Origin: Chloroflexota bacterium | Lineage (GTDB): Bacteria; Chloroflexota; Anaerolineae; CG2-30-64-16 | Direction: 5' to 3' | Length of the DNA: 24,622 nt | Assembly: GCA_029555885.1 (NCBI GenBank) | Contig: JAKPQT010000139.1 | Location: forward strand, 1-24,622 | Shown: positions 5,828 through 12,913 of the stretch, piece after piece | How positions within the stretch are numbered: position 1 is the stretch's first letter | Layout of the letters: each line of letters begins with the position of its first letter | Translations under genes and position numbers: made by a program | The notes under the pieces: model-generated | Databases searched by the model: none | Told to the model about the DNA's origin: nothing | Seen by the model: the letters and a program-made list of their open reading frames with translations, nothing else

Positions 5828-6448
5828 CTACAGCAGCTCCGCCAGCCGCTGCTTCGACTGCTCATACATCTGCTCGTGCAGGCTGACCCCGTGCGAGTCC
5901 ATCGTCACCACCGCCGGGAAGCCCTCCACGCGGATGACCCAGAACGCTTCCGGCACGCCCAGTTCGTCCTTCTTGAACACATCCAGCACTTCCTTGACAT
6001 AGCTGGCAATCAGCGTGGCTGCGCCGCCGATGGCATGCAGGTATACCGCACCGTACTGCTGGCAGGCCGCGAGCGTCTTCGGCCCCATCCCGCCCTTGCC
6101 AATGACCGCACGCAAGCCAAAGTGGGCGATGACATCCGCCTCATACGGTTCCTCGCGCGTGCTGGTCGTCGGTCCGGCGGAGACGAAGCGCCACCGCCCG
6201 TCGGCATCCCGGCTGACCACCGGCCCGCAGTGGTACATCACCCCACCCTGCCAGAGCTCGCGCAGCCGGGCATATACCCCGGCCTCGCTCTCCGGGATGG
6301 CCGGCCCGTGGAAGAAGGTGTCCTTCATATACTTATGAGCCGCATCGCGCGCGGTGACGATGGTGCCGAAGATGCGCACCTGGTCACCCACGTGCAGCGC
6401 CCGGATCGCTTCCTCTGTAATCGGCGTGTGCAGTTCGACAATAGCCAT
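5828..6448 (-). CDS. Class I fumarate hydratase, beta (C-terminal) subunit
   Basis: A 206-residue product of the FumA/TtdB C-terminal domain family, recognisable from VGDQVRIFGTIVTARDAAHK, the FHGPAIPE motif, the GPVV segment, SAGPTTSTREEPYE, GKGGMG, and WVIRVEGFPAVVTMDSHG. It pairs with the iron-sulfur alpha subunit encoded 13 nt upstream to interconvert fumarate and malate in the citric acid cycle. The split two-subunit form is usual in anaerobes, archaea and many deep bacterial lineages. L(+)-tartrate dehydratase beta subunit (TtdB) is the main alternative and cannot be excluded by sequence reading alone. It ends convergent with the small gene at 5630-5824. Confidence 0.93.
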   Translation of the reverse strand: MAIVELHTPITEEAIRALHVGDQVRIFGTIVTARDAAHKYMKDTFFHGPAIPESEAGVYARLRELWQGGVMYHCGPVVSRDADGRWRFVSAGPTTSTREEPYEADVIAHFGLRAVIGKGGMGPKTLAACQQYGAVYLHAIGGAATLIASYVKEVLDVFKKDELGVPEAFWVIRVEGFPAVVTMDSHGVSLHEQMYEQSKQRLAELL

Positions 6449-6461
6449 ATGGACGCGCTCC

Positions 6462-7331
6462 TTATTCGATCGTCACTTCGCCCTGCCGGTAGGTCAGCGT
6501 GCGCCGCCGGTCAGCCCAGCACATATAAGAGGCCGTGACGAAGTAGGACGCCGGCAGCCGCTCCAGTGAGTCAATCTTGACGTTCAGCACCGTAGTCTTG
6601 CCGCCGAAACCCATCGGCCCGATGCCCAGGGTGTTTGCCTCGCGCGTCAGCCGGTCCTCCAGCTCGGCCAGCTTCGGGTCGGGGTTGGTGTCGTCCAACG
6701 GCCGGTAGAACTGCTCCTTCGACTTGATGTAGCTCGACGCCCGATCGCCGCCCACCGCGACGCCGATGACCGCAGGCGCGCAGCCCATCCCCTGGGCCTG
6801 CTGGACGGCATCCAGCACCGCGCGGCGCACCCCCTCCAGGTCACGGTTCGCGTCCAGCCGGCTGTCCGGCAGGCTGTACTGCGCGCCGACGTTCTCGCAG
6901 CCGCCGCCCTTGAGCATCAGGTCAACCTTGAGATAGTCCTCTTCCCACTCCTCGAAGTGGAAGTAGGGGAAGTCATCGCCCAGGTTGGTGCCGGGATTCT
7001 TGCCCGTCAGCGTATCGACCGAGTTAGGTCGCAGGTATGAGCGAGCGGTCGCCTCGGCCACGGCCTCGCGAATCTGCCGCTTGAGCTCCAGCGTGGACCA
7101 GCCGGTCGGGTAATAGACGTAGAAGATGGGCGTGCCGGTGTCCTGGCAGATGGGGGTGGAATGCGCGCGTGAGAGCCGCACGTTTTCGAGGATCGAGTCC
7201 AGCGTCGTCTGCGCGGCAGACCCTGCCTCTTCCTCCTCGCGCGCCCGGCGCAGCGCGGCCTCGACATCCGCGGGCAGGTCTGTCGCAGACCGGCGAATCA
7301 ACTCGATGAAATGCGGAACCAGGTTATCCAT
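6462..7331 (-). CDS. Class I fumarate hydratase, alpha ([4Fe-4S]) subunit
   Basis: A 289-residue subunit of the oxygen-sensitive class I hydro-lyase family. The three cluster cysteines appear as C62 in PICQDTGTP, C145 in KGGGCENVG and C184 in GMGCAPAVIGVAVGG, each in its conserved context, plus GPMGFGGKTTVLNVKI near the C-terminus. The cluster binds the substrate carboxylate and hydroxyl directly. The ATG at 7331 has AGGAGG 4 nt upstream. The alpha gene precedes beta by 13 nt, so the two are cotranscribed, from the promoter at 7392-7421. Tartrate dehydratase alpha (TtdA) is the alternative annotation. Confidence 0.94.
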   Translation of the reverse strand: MDNLVPHFIELIRRSATDLPADVEAALRRAREEEEAGSAAQTTLDSILENVRLSRAHSTPICQDTGTPIFYVYYPTGWSTLELKRQIREAVAEATARSYLRPNSVDTLTGKNPGTNLGDDFPYFHFEEWEEDYLKVDLMLKGGGCENVGAQYSLPDSRLDANRDLEGVRRAVLDAVQQAQGMGCAPAVIGVAVGGDRASSYIKSKEQFYRPLDDTNPDPKLAELEDRLTREANTLGIGPMGFGGKTTVLNVKIDSLERLPASYFVTASYMCWADRRRTLTYRQGEVTIE

Positions 7332-7391
7332 GACGCCTCCTGTCGGGCAGGTGGGTGACTCTTACGGTTACCTCGGCCTGCTCGCGGAGCA

Positions 7392-7421
7392 AATATAGCA
7401 CAAAGACCTATGTTGCGTCAA
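7392..7421 (-). promoter_or_regulatory. Candidate sigma70 promoter for the fumarase operon
   Basis: Minus strand TTGACG (7416-7421), 18-bp spacer, TATATT (7392-7397). It is about 60 nt upstream of the alpha-subunit ATG and back to back with the promoter at 7445-7473. Confidence 0.65.
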
Positions 7422-7444
7422 TGGCTTTCGCGTGGCCGCCAAGA

Positions 7445-7473
7445 TAGACAAACGCACACACTCAGGCTATACT
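7445..7473 (+). promoter_or_regulatory. Candidate sigma70 promoter for the ferredoxin-like gene
   Basis: TAGACA (7445-7450), 17-bp spacer, TATACT (7468-7473); 10 of 12 consensus matches. The predicted start near 7480 falls within the GGGAGG ribosome-binding site (7479-7484), giving a very short leader of about 13 nt. Confidence 0.65.
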
Positions 7474-7492
7474 GCGGCGGGAGGTCAAGCGT

Positions 7493-7717
7493 ATGCGCCC
7501 GATCCTGTACGTCGAAGTAAGCGCCTGCCAAACCTGCGACACCTGCAGGGCGCGCAGCGCGTGCAAGACGCGCGCCCTCCACCAGTTCGAACGCGGTGAC
7601 CTGCCTACCATCGAAATCGACCGCTGTCTCGGCTGTCTCCTGTGCATCCCCGCCTGCCCTCACGGCGCCGTCCGCCGTATCGAGAACCGCATGCCGGATC
7701 ATCCCCGCAACAGATGA
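7493..7717 (+). CDS. Small 2[4Fe-4S] ferredoxin-like protein
   Basis: A 74-residue protein with two cysteine quartets: C12-x2-C15-x2-C18-x5-C24 and C45-x2-C48-x2-C51-x3-C55-P. The second is the textbook ferredoxin [4Fe-4S] motif (DRCLGCLLCIPACPHGAV). The first is a variant with a longer last spacing and is also positioned to hold a cluster. A cytoplasmic electron carrier or a small subunit of a redox enzyme is likely; the partner is not visible. The ATG has GGGAGG 8 nt upstream. It is divergent from the fumarase operon and upstream of the rhodanese gene, though an AT-rich gap of about 170 nt with its own signals separates them. Confidence 0.83.
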   Translation: MRPILYVEVSACQTCDTCRARSACKTRALHQFERGDLPTIEIDRCLGCLLCIPACPHGAVRRIENRMPDHPRNR

Positions 7718-7737
7718 CTGACAACACCCTATCATTT

Positions 7738-7765
7738 TTATGAGTAAAGCTAAACATACTCATAA
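7738..7765. promoter_or_regulatory. 9-bp perfect dyad upstream of the rhodanese gene
   Basis: TTATGAGTA (7738-7746) and TACTCATAA (7757-7765) with a 10-nt spacer, so half-site centres are 19 bp apart (about two helical turns). A second, weaker TTATG/CATAA pair lies at 7776-7780 and 7796-7800. The segment is AT-rich against a GC-rich background. An activator or repressor site for 7891-8985 is a reasonable reading; the cognate regulator is unknown. Confidence 0.6.
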
Positions 7766-7817
7766 CAATACCTGATTATGCAATCTGATGTAAATCATAA
7801 GTCATTCGAGGGAGTAA

Positions 7818-7826
7818 TGCGATAAT
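7818..7826 (+). promoter_or_regulatory. Possible extended -10 promoter for the rhodanese gene
   Basis: TGCGATAAT fits the extended -10 form TGnTATAAT with one mismatch, and no good -35 is present at the expected distance, which is common for activator-dependent promoters. The rhodanese ATG is 65 nt downstream. Weak evidence. Confidence 0.35.
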
Positions 7827-7890
7827 GTCTATGAAGACAGGCGCAATCCCGCGCTTGCTTCTATCGCGCGACCCCTTAGGAGTTACACGA

Positions 7891-8985
7891 ATGTCTCGCA
7901 AGTACTTCTTCATTTTCCTGGCCCTCGTGCTCATCCTGAGTACCTTTGCCATGCCCGCGCTGGCCGCTCCGGTCAGCCAGGCTGCCAACCCCATCCAGGC
8001 TGCCGCCGAACAGTATTTCTCCGGCGGAACCAAGAACATAAAGGCCGCCGACCTGTTCGCCACCCTAAATGATGGCGATGATTCCAATGACCCGATGCTG
8101 ATCGACATCCGCAAGGCGGAGGATTACGCGAACGGCCATATCCCAGGCGCGGTCAACATGAATGCCGCCACGCTGTTCACTGCAGCCGAGCTCGCTAAGC
8201 TCCCGCAGGATAAGCCCATCGTCGTCAACTGCTACACCGGCCAGACCTCCAGCCAGACCGTCGCTGGCCTGCGCATGCTCGGCTACGACGCTTACAGCCT
8301 GCTGTACGGCATCCCAAGCTGGGGCGTCAACGATAAGGTCAAGTATCTCTTCCTCGCCAGCCAAAGCGGCGGTTACGCGGTCTCGCAGGAACCGGCGCAA
8401 TTCGAAGACGAGTTCGAGGCCCCGGCTCCGCTGGGTGCGACGGTTGCCGCCGCGGCGGAGACCTACTATGCAGGTGGATTCAAGGCTACGAAAGCCGCCG
8501 ATGTCTTCGCCAACCTGAATGATGGCGACGACTCCAACAACCCGATGATCCTGGACATGCGCAGCGCGGACGACTATGCGCTCGGCCATATCCCCGGCGC
8601 GATCAACGTCAACGTGAAGGACCTCTTCAAGGCTGACATGCTGGCGAAGCTACCCGCCGACCGCCAGATTGTGTCCTACTGCTACTCCGGCCAGACCGCC
8701 AGCCAGGCGACTGCTGCACTGCGGCTGCTCGGCTACGATGCGTACAACATGCAGTTCGGCATGCCCTCCTGGGCCATCGTCGAAGGCGTTTCCACTGGCG
8801 TGTGGGATGACAGCAAGAGCGGCAACTACACGCTCGAAGGCGCAGCTGCGACTGCGGCTGCTGAGCCTGTCGCCGCGGCCGCCGCGACGCCCGCGACCCT
8901 GCCCGTAACCGGCGCGCCGGTTGCCGGCTTGATGGTGCTGGGCCTGGCGTTGGCCGGTGCCGGCGCCGCCCTGCGCCGCCGCTAA
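7891..8985 (+). CDS. Secreted tandem-rhodanese protein with LPxTG-type surface anchor
   Basis: The 364-residue product has a Sec signal peptide (MSRKYFFIFLALVLILSTFA, cleavage after PALA), two rhodanese domains and a C-terminal sorting signal: LPVTG at 337-341, a hydrophobic stretch, then RRR. The catalytic loops are C114-YTGQT and C264-YSGQT, both with the nucleophilic Cys, so both domains look active. The halves are internal duplicates (NDGDDSNDPM/NDGDDSNNPM; GHIPGAVN/GHIPGAIN). Rhodaneses carry persulfide sulfur between thiosulfate, polysulfide or protein thiols and acceptors. I chose ATG 7891 (AGGAG 8 nt upstream, signal peptide begins there) rather than 7825. The cytochrome gene follows on the same strand, separated by a strong hairpin. 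Confidence 0.92.
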   Translation: MSRKYFFIFLALVLILSTFAMPALAAPVSQAANPIQAAAEQYFSGGTKNIKAADLFATLNDGDDSNDPMLIDIRKAEDYANGHIPGAVNMNAATLFTAAELAKLPQDKPIVVNCYTGQTSSQTVAGLRMLGYDAYSLLYGIPSWGVNDKVKYLFLASQSGGYAVSQEPAQFEDEFEAPAPLGATVAAAAETYYAGGFKATKAADVFANLNDGDDSNNPMILDMRSADDYALGHIPGAINVNVKDLFKADMLAKLPADRQIVSYCYSGQTASQATAALRLLGYDAYNMQFGMPSWAIVEGVSTGVWDDSKSGNYTLEGAAATAAAEPVAAAAATPATLPVTGAPVAGLMVLGLALAGAGAALRRR

Positions 8986-9020
8986 ACCGACAGCCGTCCC
9001 TTCAGGGGACAAATCCAGCC

Positions 9021-9065
9021 TGTGCGACGGGTGTGGAGCTTCCGCTCGTGCACACCCGTCGCACA
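9021..9065 (+). repeat. 15-bp perfect hairpin between rhodanese and cytochrome genes
   Basis: TGTGCGACGGGTGTG (9021-9035) pairs perfectly with CACACCCGTCGCACA (9051-9065), and the 15-nt loop contains a further GAGC-TTCC-GCTC stem. Only ATTATCTACTC follows, not a clean T-run. It ends 12 nt before the cytochrome GGAGG, so it may be a leaky terminator/attenuator or a processing site that sets the ratio of the two products. Confidence 0.75.
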
Positions 9066-9088
9066 TTATCTACTCTTGGAGGAACCCC

Positions 9089-10600
9089 ATGTCCCACTCC
9101 TGGCGAGGATGGCCAGCAGCCGCAGCCGCGCTCCTGCTGTGCATCGTCCTCCTGGCAGCCTGTGGCGCCAGCGCCACACCTGCGCCGACGCCGGAGCCCC
9201 CACCGCCCACCGAGGCCCCGACCGAGGCGCCTACCGCCGTCCCGCCGACCGAACCTCCGCCGACGGCCACCGTGGCTCCGACCGAAGCCCCAACCGAAGC
9301 ACCGACTGAAGCACCCACTGAGGCGCCGACCGCCGAGCCGGCGGCTTCCACTGACGCCACCAACTGTATCGAGTGCCACACCAGCGAGGAAACCCTCCAG
9401 CAGTTAGCCGTCGAGGACGAGCCCGCAGAGGAACTCTCCGAAGGCGAAGGCTGAGGGGGCGATGTGCCTCCGTTGGAGGCATGGCAAAAGGTGTATGTAG
9501 ACGCCGAGAAATTCGTTGCATCTGACCCGCACGCCCAGGCTGCGACCTGCATCGACTGCCACGGCGGCGTAGGCGAAACCGACGATATGACCGCTGCGCA
9601 TGAGGGCGTGGTCGTCGATCCCACCAGCAACATTGAATCCGTCCAAAGACTGTGTGGCGCCTGCCACGCGGACATCAGCGAAGCGCAAGTGGTGAGCCTG
9701 CACTTCGACTCACACGGCTATGACACCATCATCGGCCAACGCCTGGGCGATGCACCCGAATCACACGCCGCGTGGGAAGAGGCGGAGGCCAATCACTGCA
9801 GCTCCTGCCACACGACCTGCGGCCAATGCCATATCAGCCAGCCGACGAGCGTAGGCGGCGGGCTCATCAGCGGCCACCAGTTCAAGAGCGTCCAGGCCTT
9901 CACCCGCACGTGCACGGGCTGTCACGGCTCGCGCATCAACAGTGAGTACACCGGCCTGAACGAAGGGATCCCGGCAGACGTACACTGGACCAAAGGTGGG
10001 ATGGCCTGCTTCAAGTGCCACACCGGCCCCGAACTGCACGGCATGAACGCCGACGGCGAGCCGGTCGACAAGACAGAGCGCTACGACGGCGCGCAATCGC
10101 CGGCCTGTACCAACTGCCATCCGGACGCAGTGGCTGGCAAGAGCGAGATCATGCAGCACAATATCCACGGCGAGAAGCTGGCATGCCAGGTGTGCCACAG
10201 CGTCGAGAACAAGAGCTGCTATTCCTGCCACGTCCAGAAGAACGAAGAGGGCGTGCCCTTCTACAAGATCGAGCCGTCCGTCATGGACTTCAAGATCGGC
10301 CTCAATCCGAAGAAGAGCGAGGACCGGCCGTGGGACTACGTGGTCTTGCGGCATGCACCGATCGATCCGGATAACTTCGACTTCTATGGCGAAGATATCC
10401 TGGGGAACTTCGACGCCCTGCCGACCTGGAAGTACGCAACGCCGCACAACATCCAGCGCAACACGCCGCAGACTGCGACGTGCGATGGCTGCCACGGCAA
10501 CGCGGACATCTTCCTGAGCGAGGAGGACCTCCTGCCCTACGAGGTTGAGGCGAACCAGGGTGTGATTCCGACGAAGCTGCCGGCGCCCATCGGGCAGTAG
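9089..10600 (+). CDS. 11-haem c-type cytochrome lipoprotein with in-frame UGA (candidate selenoprotein)
   Basis: Read with TGA 9452-9454 as residue 122, the product is 503 residues. It has a lipoprotein signal (LLAAC, Cys25), a TEAP-repeat linker, a first haem site CIECH (C93), SEGEG-X-GGDVPPLEAW across the TGA, then ten more CxxCH motifs starting at residues 154, 189, 237, 244, 275, 307, 340, 366, 377 and 465. Normal gene calling would give two genes: 9089-9454, and 9464-10600 from a GTG. The second part has no signal peptide although haem attachment occurs outside the cytoplasm, which argues for one protein. A SECIS-like hairpin follows the TGA. The ATG has GGAGG 6 nt upstream. Role: extracytoplasmic electron transfer or reduction, substrate unknown. 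Alternatives are a sequencing error, a true nonsense mutation, or reinitiation. Confidence 0.8.
9452..9454 (+). other. In-frame TGA, candidate selenocysteine codon
   Basis: The codons read GAA GGC GAA GGC TGA GGG GGC GAT GTG CCT CCG TTG, and the frame is open for 121 codons before and 381 after. TGA serves as an ordinary stop for other genes here (polA, argS, the aldo/keto reductase), so it is not reassigned genome-wide. Confidence 0.7.
9461..9485 (+). promoter_or_regulatory. SECIS-like hairpin downstream of the in-frame TGA
   Basis: TGCCTCC (9465-9471) pairs with GGAGGCA (9475-9481) around the 3-nt loop GTT. The stem extends by G-U pairs 9464/9482 and 9463/9483, one mismatch, and 9461-9485. 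The loop starts with G and lies 17 nt after the TGA. Bacterial SECIS elements are described as having a short apical loop with G in its first two positions, about 16-37 nt from the UGA, so all criteria I remember are met. Confidence 0.68.
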
Positions 10601-10611
10601 CAGCCGTAGAG

Positions 10612-10642
10612 TAGGGGCAGGCTTTCGGCCTGCCCCTATCTT
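10612..10642 (+). terminator. Terminator hairpin after the cytochrome gene
   Basis: TAGGGGCAGGC (10612-10622) and GCCTGCCCCTA (10628-10638) form a perfect 11-bp stem with loop TTTCG, followed by TCTT. It begins 12 nt after the cytochrome stop and lies between convergent genes, so it may also act on the LysR transcript from the other strand. Confidence 0.8.
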
Positions 10643-10668
10643 ATCGACCTTCCGCGCAAGGCCTGACC

Positions 10669-11598
10669 CTACACAGCGTAGGACAACTGGCGCAACTCCT
10701 CGTGTTCCTCCGCAAAAACGAACTCCCAGAAGGCCTGCTCCAGCGGCGTGATGGCATGGCGTACATTGCGCACCATGTAGATGCGCCGCGTCAGAGACAT
10801 ATCCGCGACCGGAACATGCACCACCTTCCCCAGGGCCAGGCCGCGGCTGGCCGCCATGCGCGACACGAACGCCACGCCGATGCCCGCCTCCACCGACATT
10901 TCGATGGCCTCTGCATTGGCGAGCGTCAGCGCGACGGGCAACTGGCCGATGTCCAGCCCGTGCTGATTCAGCCCTTCCAGTAGCACCTCGTACGAACCCG
11001 CCGTAGATTCGCGCAGGATGAAGGGGACGGTCAACAGGTCAGCCGGGACCACCGTGCGCCCGTCGGCCCACGGATGGTCGGGCGGCGCAATCAGGATGAT
11101 GTCATCTTCCAGGAAGTCCCGATATTCCAGCTCCGCACCATGGTTCAGCCGGGCCGAGACGACCGCCATGTCCGCGCGGCATGATAACAGCCAGTCGATT
11201 GCGGCACGGCGGCTCATGATATTGACAGTGACACGGACATCCGGATGCTTGCGCCGGAAGCCCGCCACCAGGCGCGGCAGGACATACTTGCCGACCGTCG
11301 TGCTGCACGCAATGGATAGCTCGCCGATCAGCACACCCTTGAGGCTCCACATGGTTTCCTCGATGTGCTTGACCTGGCGCATGGCCTCCTGTGCGAGGGG
11401 CAGCAGCGCCTGGCCCGCCGCACTGAGCTGGATCGAGCGCCCGTTGCGGCGGAACAGCTCCAGGCCGAGCTGCTTCTCGAGATTGCTGATGTGTAGGCTG
11501 ACTGCGGGCTGGCTGAGATACAGCCGCCGCGCCGCGACAGAGAAGTTCTGCGCCAGCGCAGCCTCGATGAATACGTTGAGTTCATGGATGTTGAGCAT
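10669..11598 (-). CDS. LysR-type transcriptional regulator
   Basis: A 309-residue LTTR. The N-terminal winged helix-turn-helix reads MLNIHELNVFIEAALAQNFS, then AARRLYLSQPAVSLHISNLE, KQLGLELFRRNGRSIQLSAAG, followed by the linker helix and a periplasmic-binding-like effector domain (LSIACSTTVGKYVLPRLVAG... FILRESTAGSYEVL... AGIGVAFVSRMA). The ligand is not predictable; the domain resembles the CysB/CbbR-like branch in general form. The start ATG 11598 has GGAGG 8 nt upstream; an alternative ATG at 11613 overlaps the upstream hydrolase stop as TGATG. It follows the hydrolase gene by 14 nt, unlike the usual divergent LysR layout, and the dyad at 12792-12805 ahead of the hydrolase is a candidate target. 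Confidence 0.94.
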   Translation of the reverse strand: MLNIHELNVFIEAALAQNFSVAARRLYLSQPAVSLHISNLEKQLGLELFRRNGRSIQLSAAGQALLPLAQEAMRQVKHIEETMWSLKGVLIGELSIACSTTVGKYVLPRLVAGFRRKHPDVRVTVNIMSRRAAIDWLLSCRADMAVVSARLNHGAELEYRDFLEDDIILIAPPDHPWADGRTVVPADLLTVPFILRESTAGSYEVLLEGLNQHGLDIGQLPVALTLANAEAIEMSVEAGIGVAFVSRMAASRGLALGKVVHVPVADMSLTRRIYMVRNVRHAITPLEQAFWEFVFAEEHEELRQLSYAV

Positions 11599-11612
11599 AC
11601 GCGCCGCCTCCA

Positions 11613-12713
11613 TCAGCGGGCCGCCTGGGCCTGCTGCCACAAGAAGTCATAGGCACGACGGCCGCTGATCTGATGGCGGCCCTCGAACTCGTCTAGCTCG
11701 ACATCCTGCTGTCCGTCACCGCCCAGCACTGCGCAGATTTCGCGCGCACGGGCCACGCTCGCACGCACGGTCGCGATGGGGAAGATGGGATCGCGCGTGC
11801 CCGCCTCAACCAGCATGGGTCGCGGCAGAATCAGGCCTACCAGGTCAGCCATCTCGCCGAGCTTGAGCAGCCCGGGCACGAAGTTGCACGTGCAGTGATC
11901 CATTGCGAGGATGCTGTCGCCGAAGCTGCTGAAGTAGCCGCTGATGACGCAGGCACGGATGCGCGTGTCCAGCATGGTGTGGAAGAAGGTCAACATGCCG
12001 CCGCCGGAAATGCCCATTGCGACCGTCCGACTCGCGTCAGCCTCGGGCAGCGTGGTGAGATAATCCAGCAGCCGCATCCCGTCGCGCACGCGCATCCCCA
12101 CGACCGACTTGCCGAGCATGAAGGCATAGGTTGCTGCGTTGTGGCAGGTCGAGGGCTGCGGCTGGCCCAGCTTCGTGTCCAGGTAGCCGTAGTCCGTCTG
12201 CCGTTCGCCGAAGCAGGCAATTTCCGGCGCGGCCACCACGAACCCCCGGCGGCACAGCTCGATCGCAAAATCCTTGTGGTAGCCGTCCGGTGTCAGCCGC
12301 TCTGTGCCATCTTCCCACAGGCCCACGATGTCCTTGACGCCGTAGCCGTGGCCCGCATAAGCCACGGCCACGGGACGTGGACCGGCCACGGGACGTGGAC
12401 CGGCCGTGTCCTTCGGCAACAGCAGGTAGACCGGCATAAGCGTGTGCTCCGCGGTACGGAGGATCACCTTGCGCCGGATGAAGTCTCCGCGGTCCACCTC
12501 TTCGATCACCTGTGGATCGGCCGGGACAGCCGGATCATCGAGGAAGCCGACCGTTTCTGCGAGCGCGGCGCGGCAGGCCTGCTGCCAGGCTTCCGCTTCG
12601 GCGCGCATGGTCGCAGTAAACGGAAAACGGGCTGCGCCCGCGGCTCGCGCGTGCAGCTCACAGGTCGGTTGCAGCTCGGGCAGGTCTGAGGCATGCAGGA
12701 TGCGACTGGTCAT
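11613..12713 (-). CDS. Alpha/beta hydrolase (dienelactone hydrolase / acetyl-xylan esterase-like)
   Basis: A 366-residue alpha/beta-hydrolase-fold protein. The nucleophile elbow is GISGGG (AMGISGGGMLTFF), the acid probably in VEAGTRDPIFPI and the histidine in FEGRHQISG. Upstream are the oxyanion region AYAGHGYGVKDIVG and the segment RGFVVAAPEIACFGERQTDY, typical of the large esterase group related to acetyl-xylan esterases and DUF-type abhydrolases. There is no signal peptide, so it is cytoplasmic. The substrate is unknown. ATG 12713 is chosen because the upstream frame is not protein-like, but its ribosome site is weak. A perfect 18-nt tandem duplication (12366-12401) doubles AGPRPV. Cotranscribed with the LysR gene. 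Confidence 0.85.
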   Translation of the reverse strand: MTSRILHASDLPELQPTCELHARAAGAARFPFTATMRAEAEAWQQACRAALAETVGFLDDPAVPADPQVIEEVDRGDFIRRKVILRTAEHTLMPVYLLLPKDTAGPRPVAGPRPVAVAYAGHGYGVKDIVGLWEDGTERLTPDGYHKDFAIELCRRGFVVAAPEIACFGERQTDYGYLDTKLGQPQPSTCHNAATYAFMLGKSVVGMRVRDGMRLLDYLTTLPEADASRTVAMGISGGGMLTFFHTMLDTRIRACVISGYFSSFGDSILAMDHCTCNFVPGLLKLGEMADLVGLILPRPMLVEAGTRDPIFPIATVRASVARAREICAVLGGDGQQDVELDEFEGRHQISGRRAYDFLWQQAQAAR

Positions 12714-12791
12714 AAGGGCAGGCTCACAAGAATGGGATGATGCAACAGAAGAACTAATATGCCAATGTACCAGAAGATTCTTTGCCCGCCT

Positions 12792-12805
12792 ATGACTATT
12801 GTCAT
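12792..12805. promoter_or_regulatory. ATGAC-N4-GTCAT dyad in the hydrolase/polA divergent gap
   Basis: A short perfect dyad about 80 nt upstream of the hydrolase ATG, with a neighbouring CGGTT-AA-AACCG dyad at 12812-12823. Size and shape fit a LysR-type box (T-N11-A), and the LysR gene is in the same operon. Weak without comparative data. Confidence 0.4.
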
Positions 12806-12850
12806 GGGCCGCGGTTAAAACCGTAAACTGATAGCGCATCAGCAGGCGCG

Positions 12851-12879
12851 TTGACTTTCCAGCCGCGGCAGGGTAAAAT
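12851..12879 (+). promoter_or_regulatory. Sigma70-type promoter for the orphan-polA-argS operon
   Basis: TTGACT (12851-12856), 17-bp spacer, TAAAAT (12874-12879); 10 of 12 consensus matches. The predicted start near 12886 is about 28 nt before the ATG at 12914. Confidence 0.78.
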
Positions 12880-12913
12880 GGCCTCACTGTACATCCCAAG
12901 CGGAGTTTGGACC

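Noticed and set aside
9452..9454. Genome-wide UGA reassignment (as in code 4 or 25)
   Set aside because: TGA correctly ends polA, argS, the aldo/keto reductase and other genes here, so recoding must be local.
9464..10600. The cytochrome body as an independent gene starting at GTG 9464
   Set aside because: A G-rich stretch precedes the GTG, so reinitiation is possible, but the product would have ten haem motifs and no export signal, while the upstream frame supplies a lipoprotein signal in phase. Kept as the main alternative.
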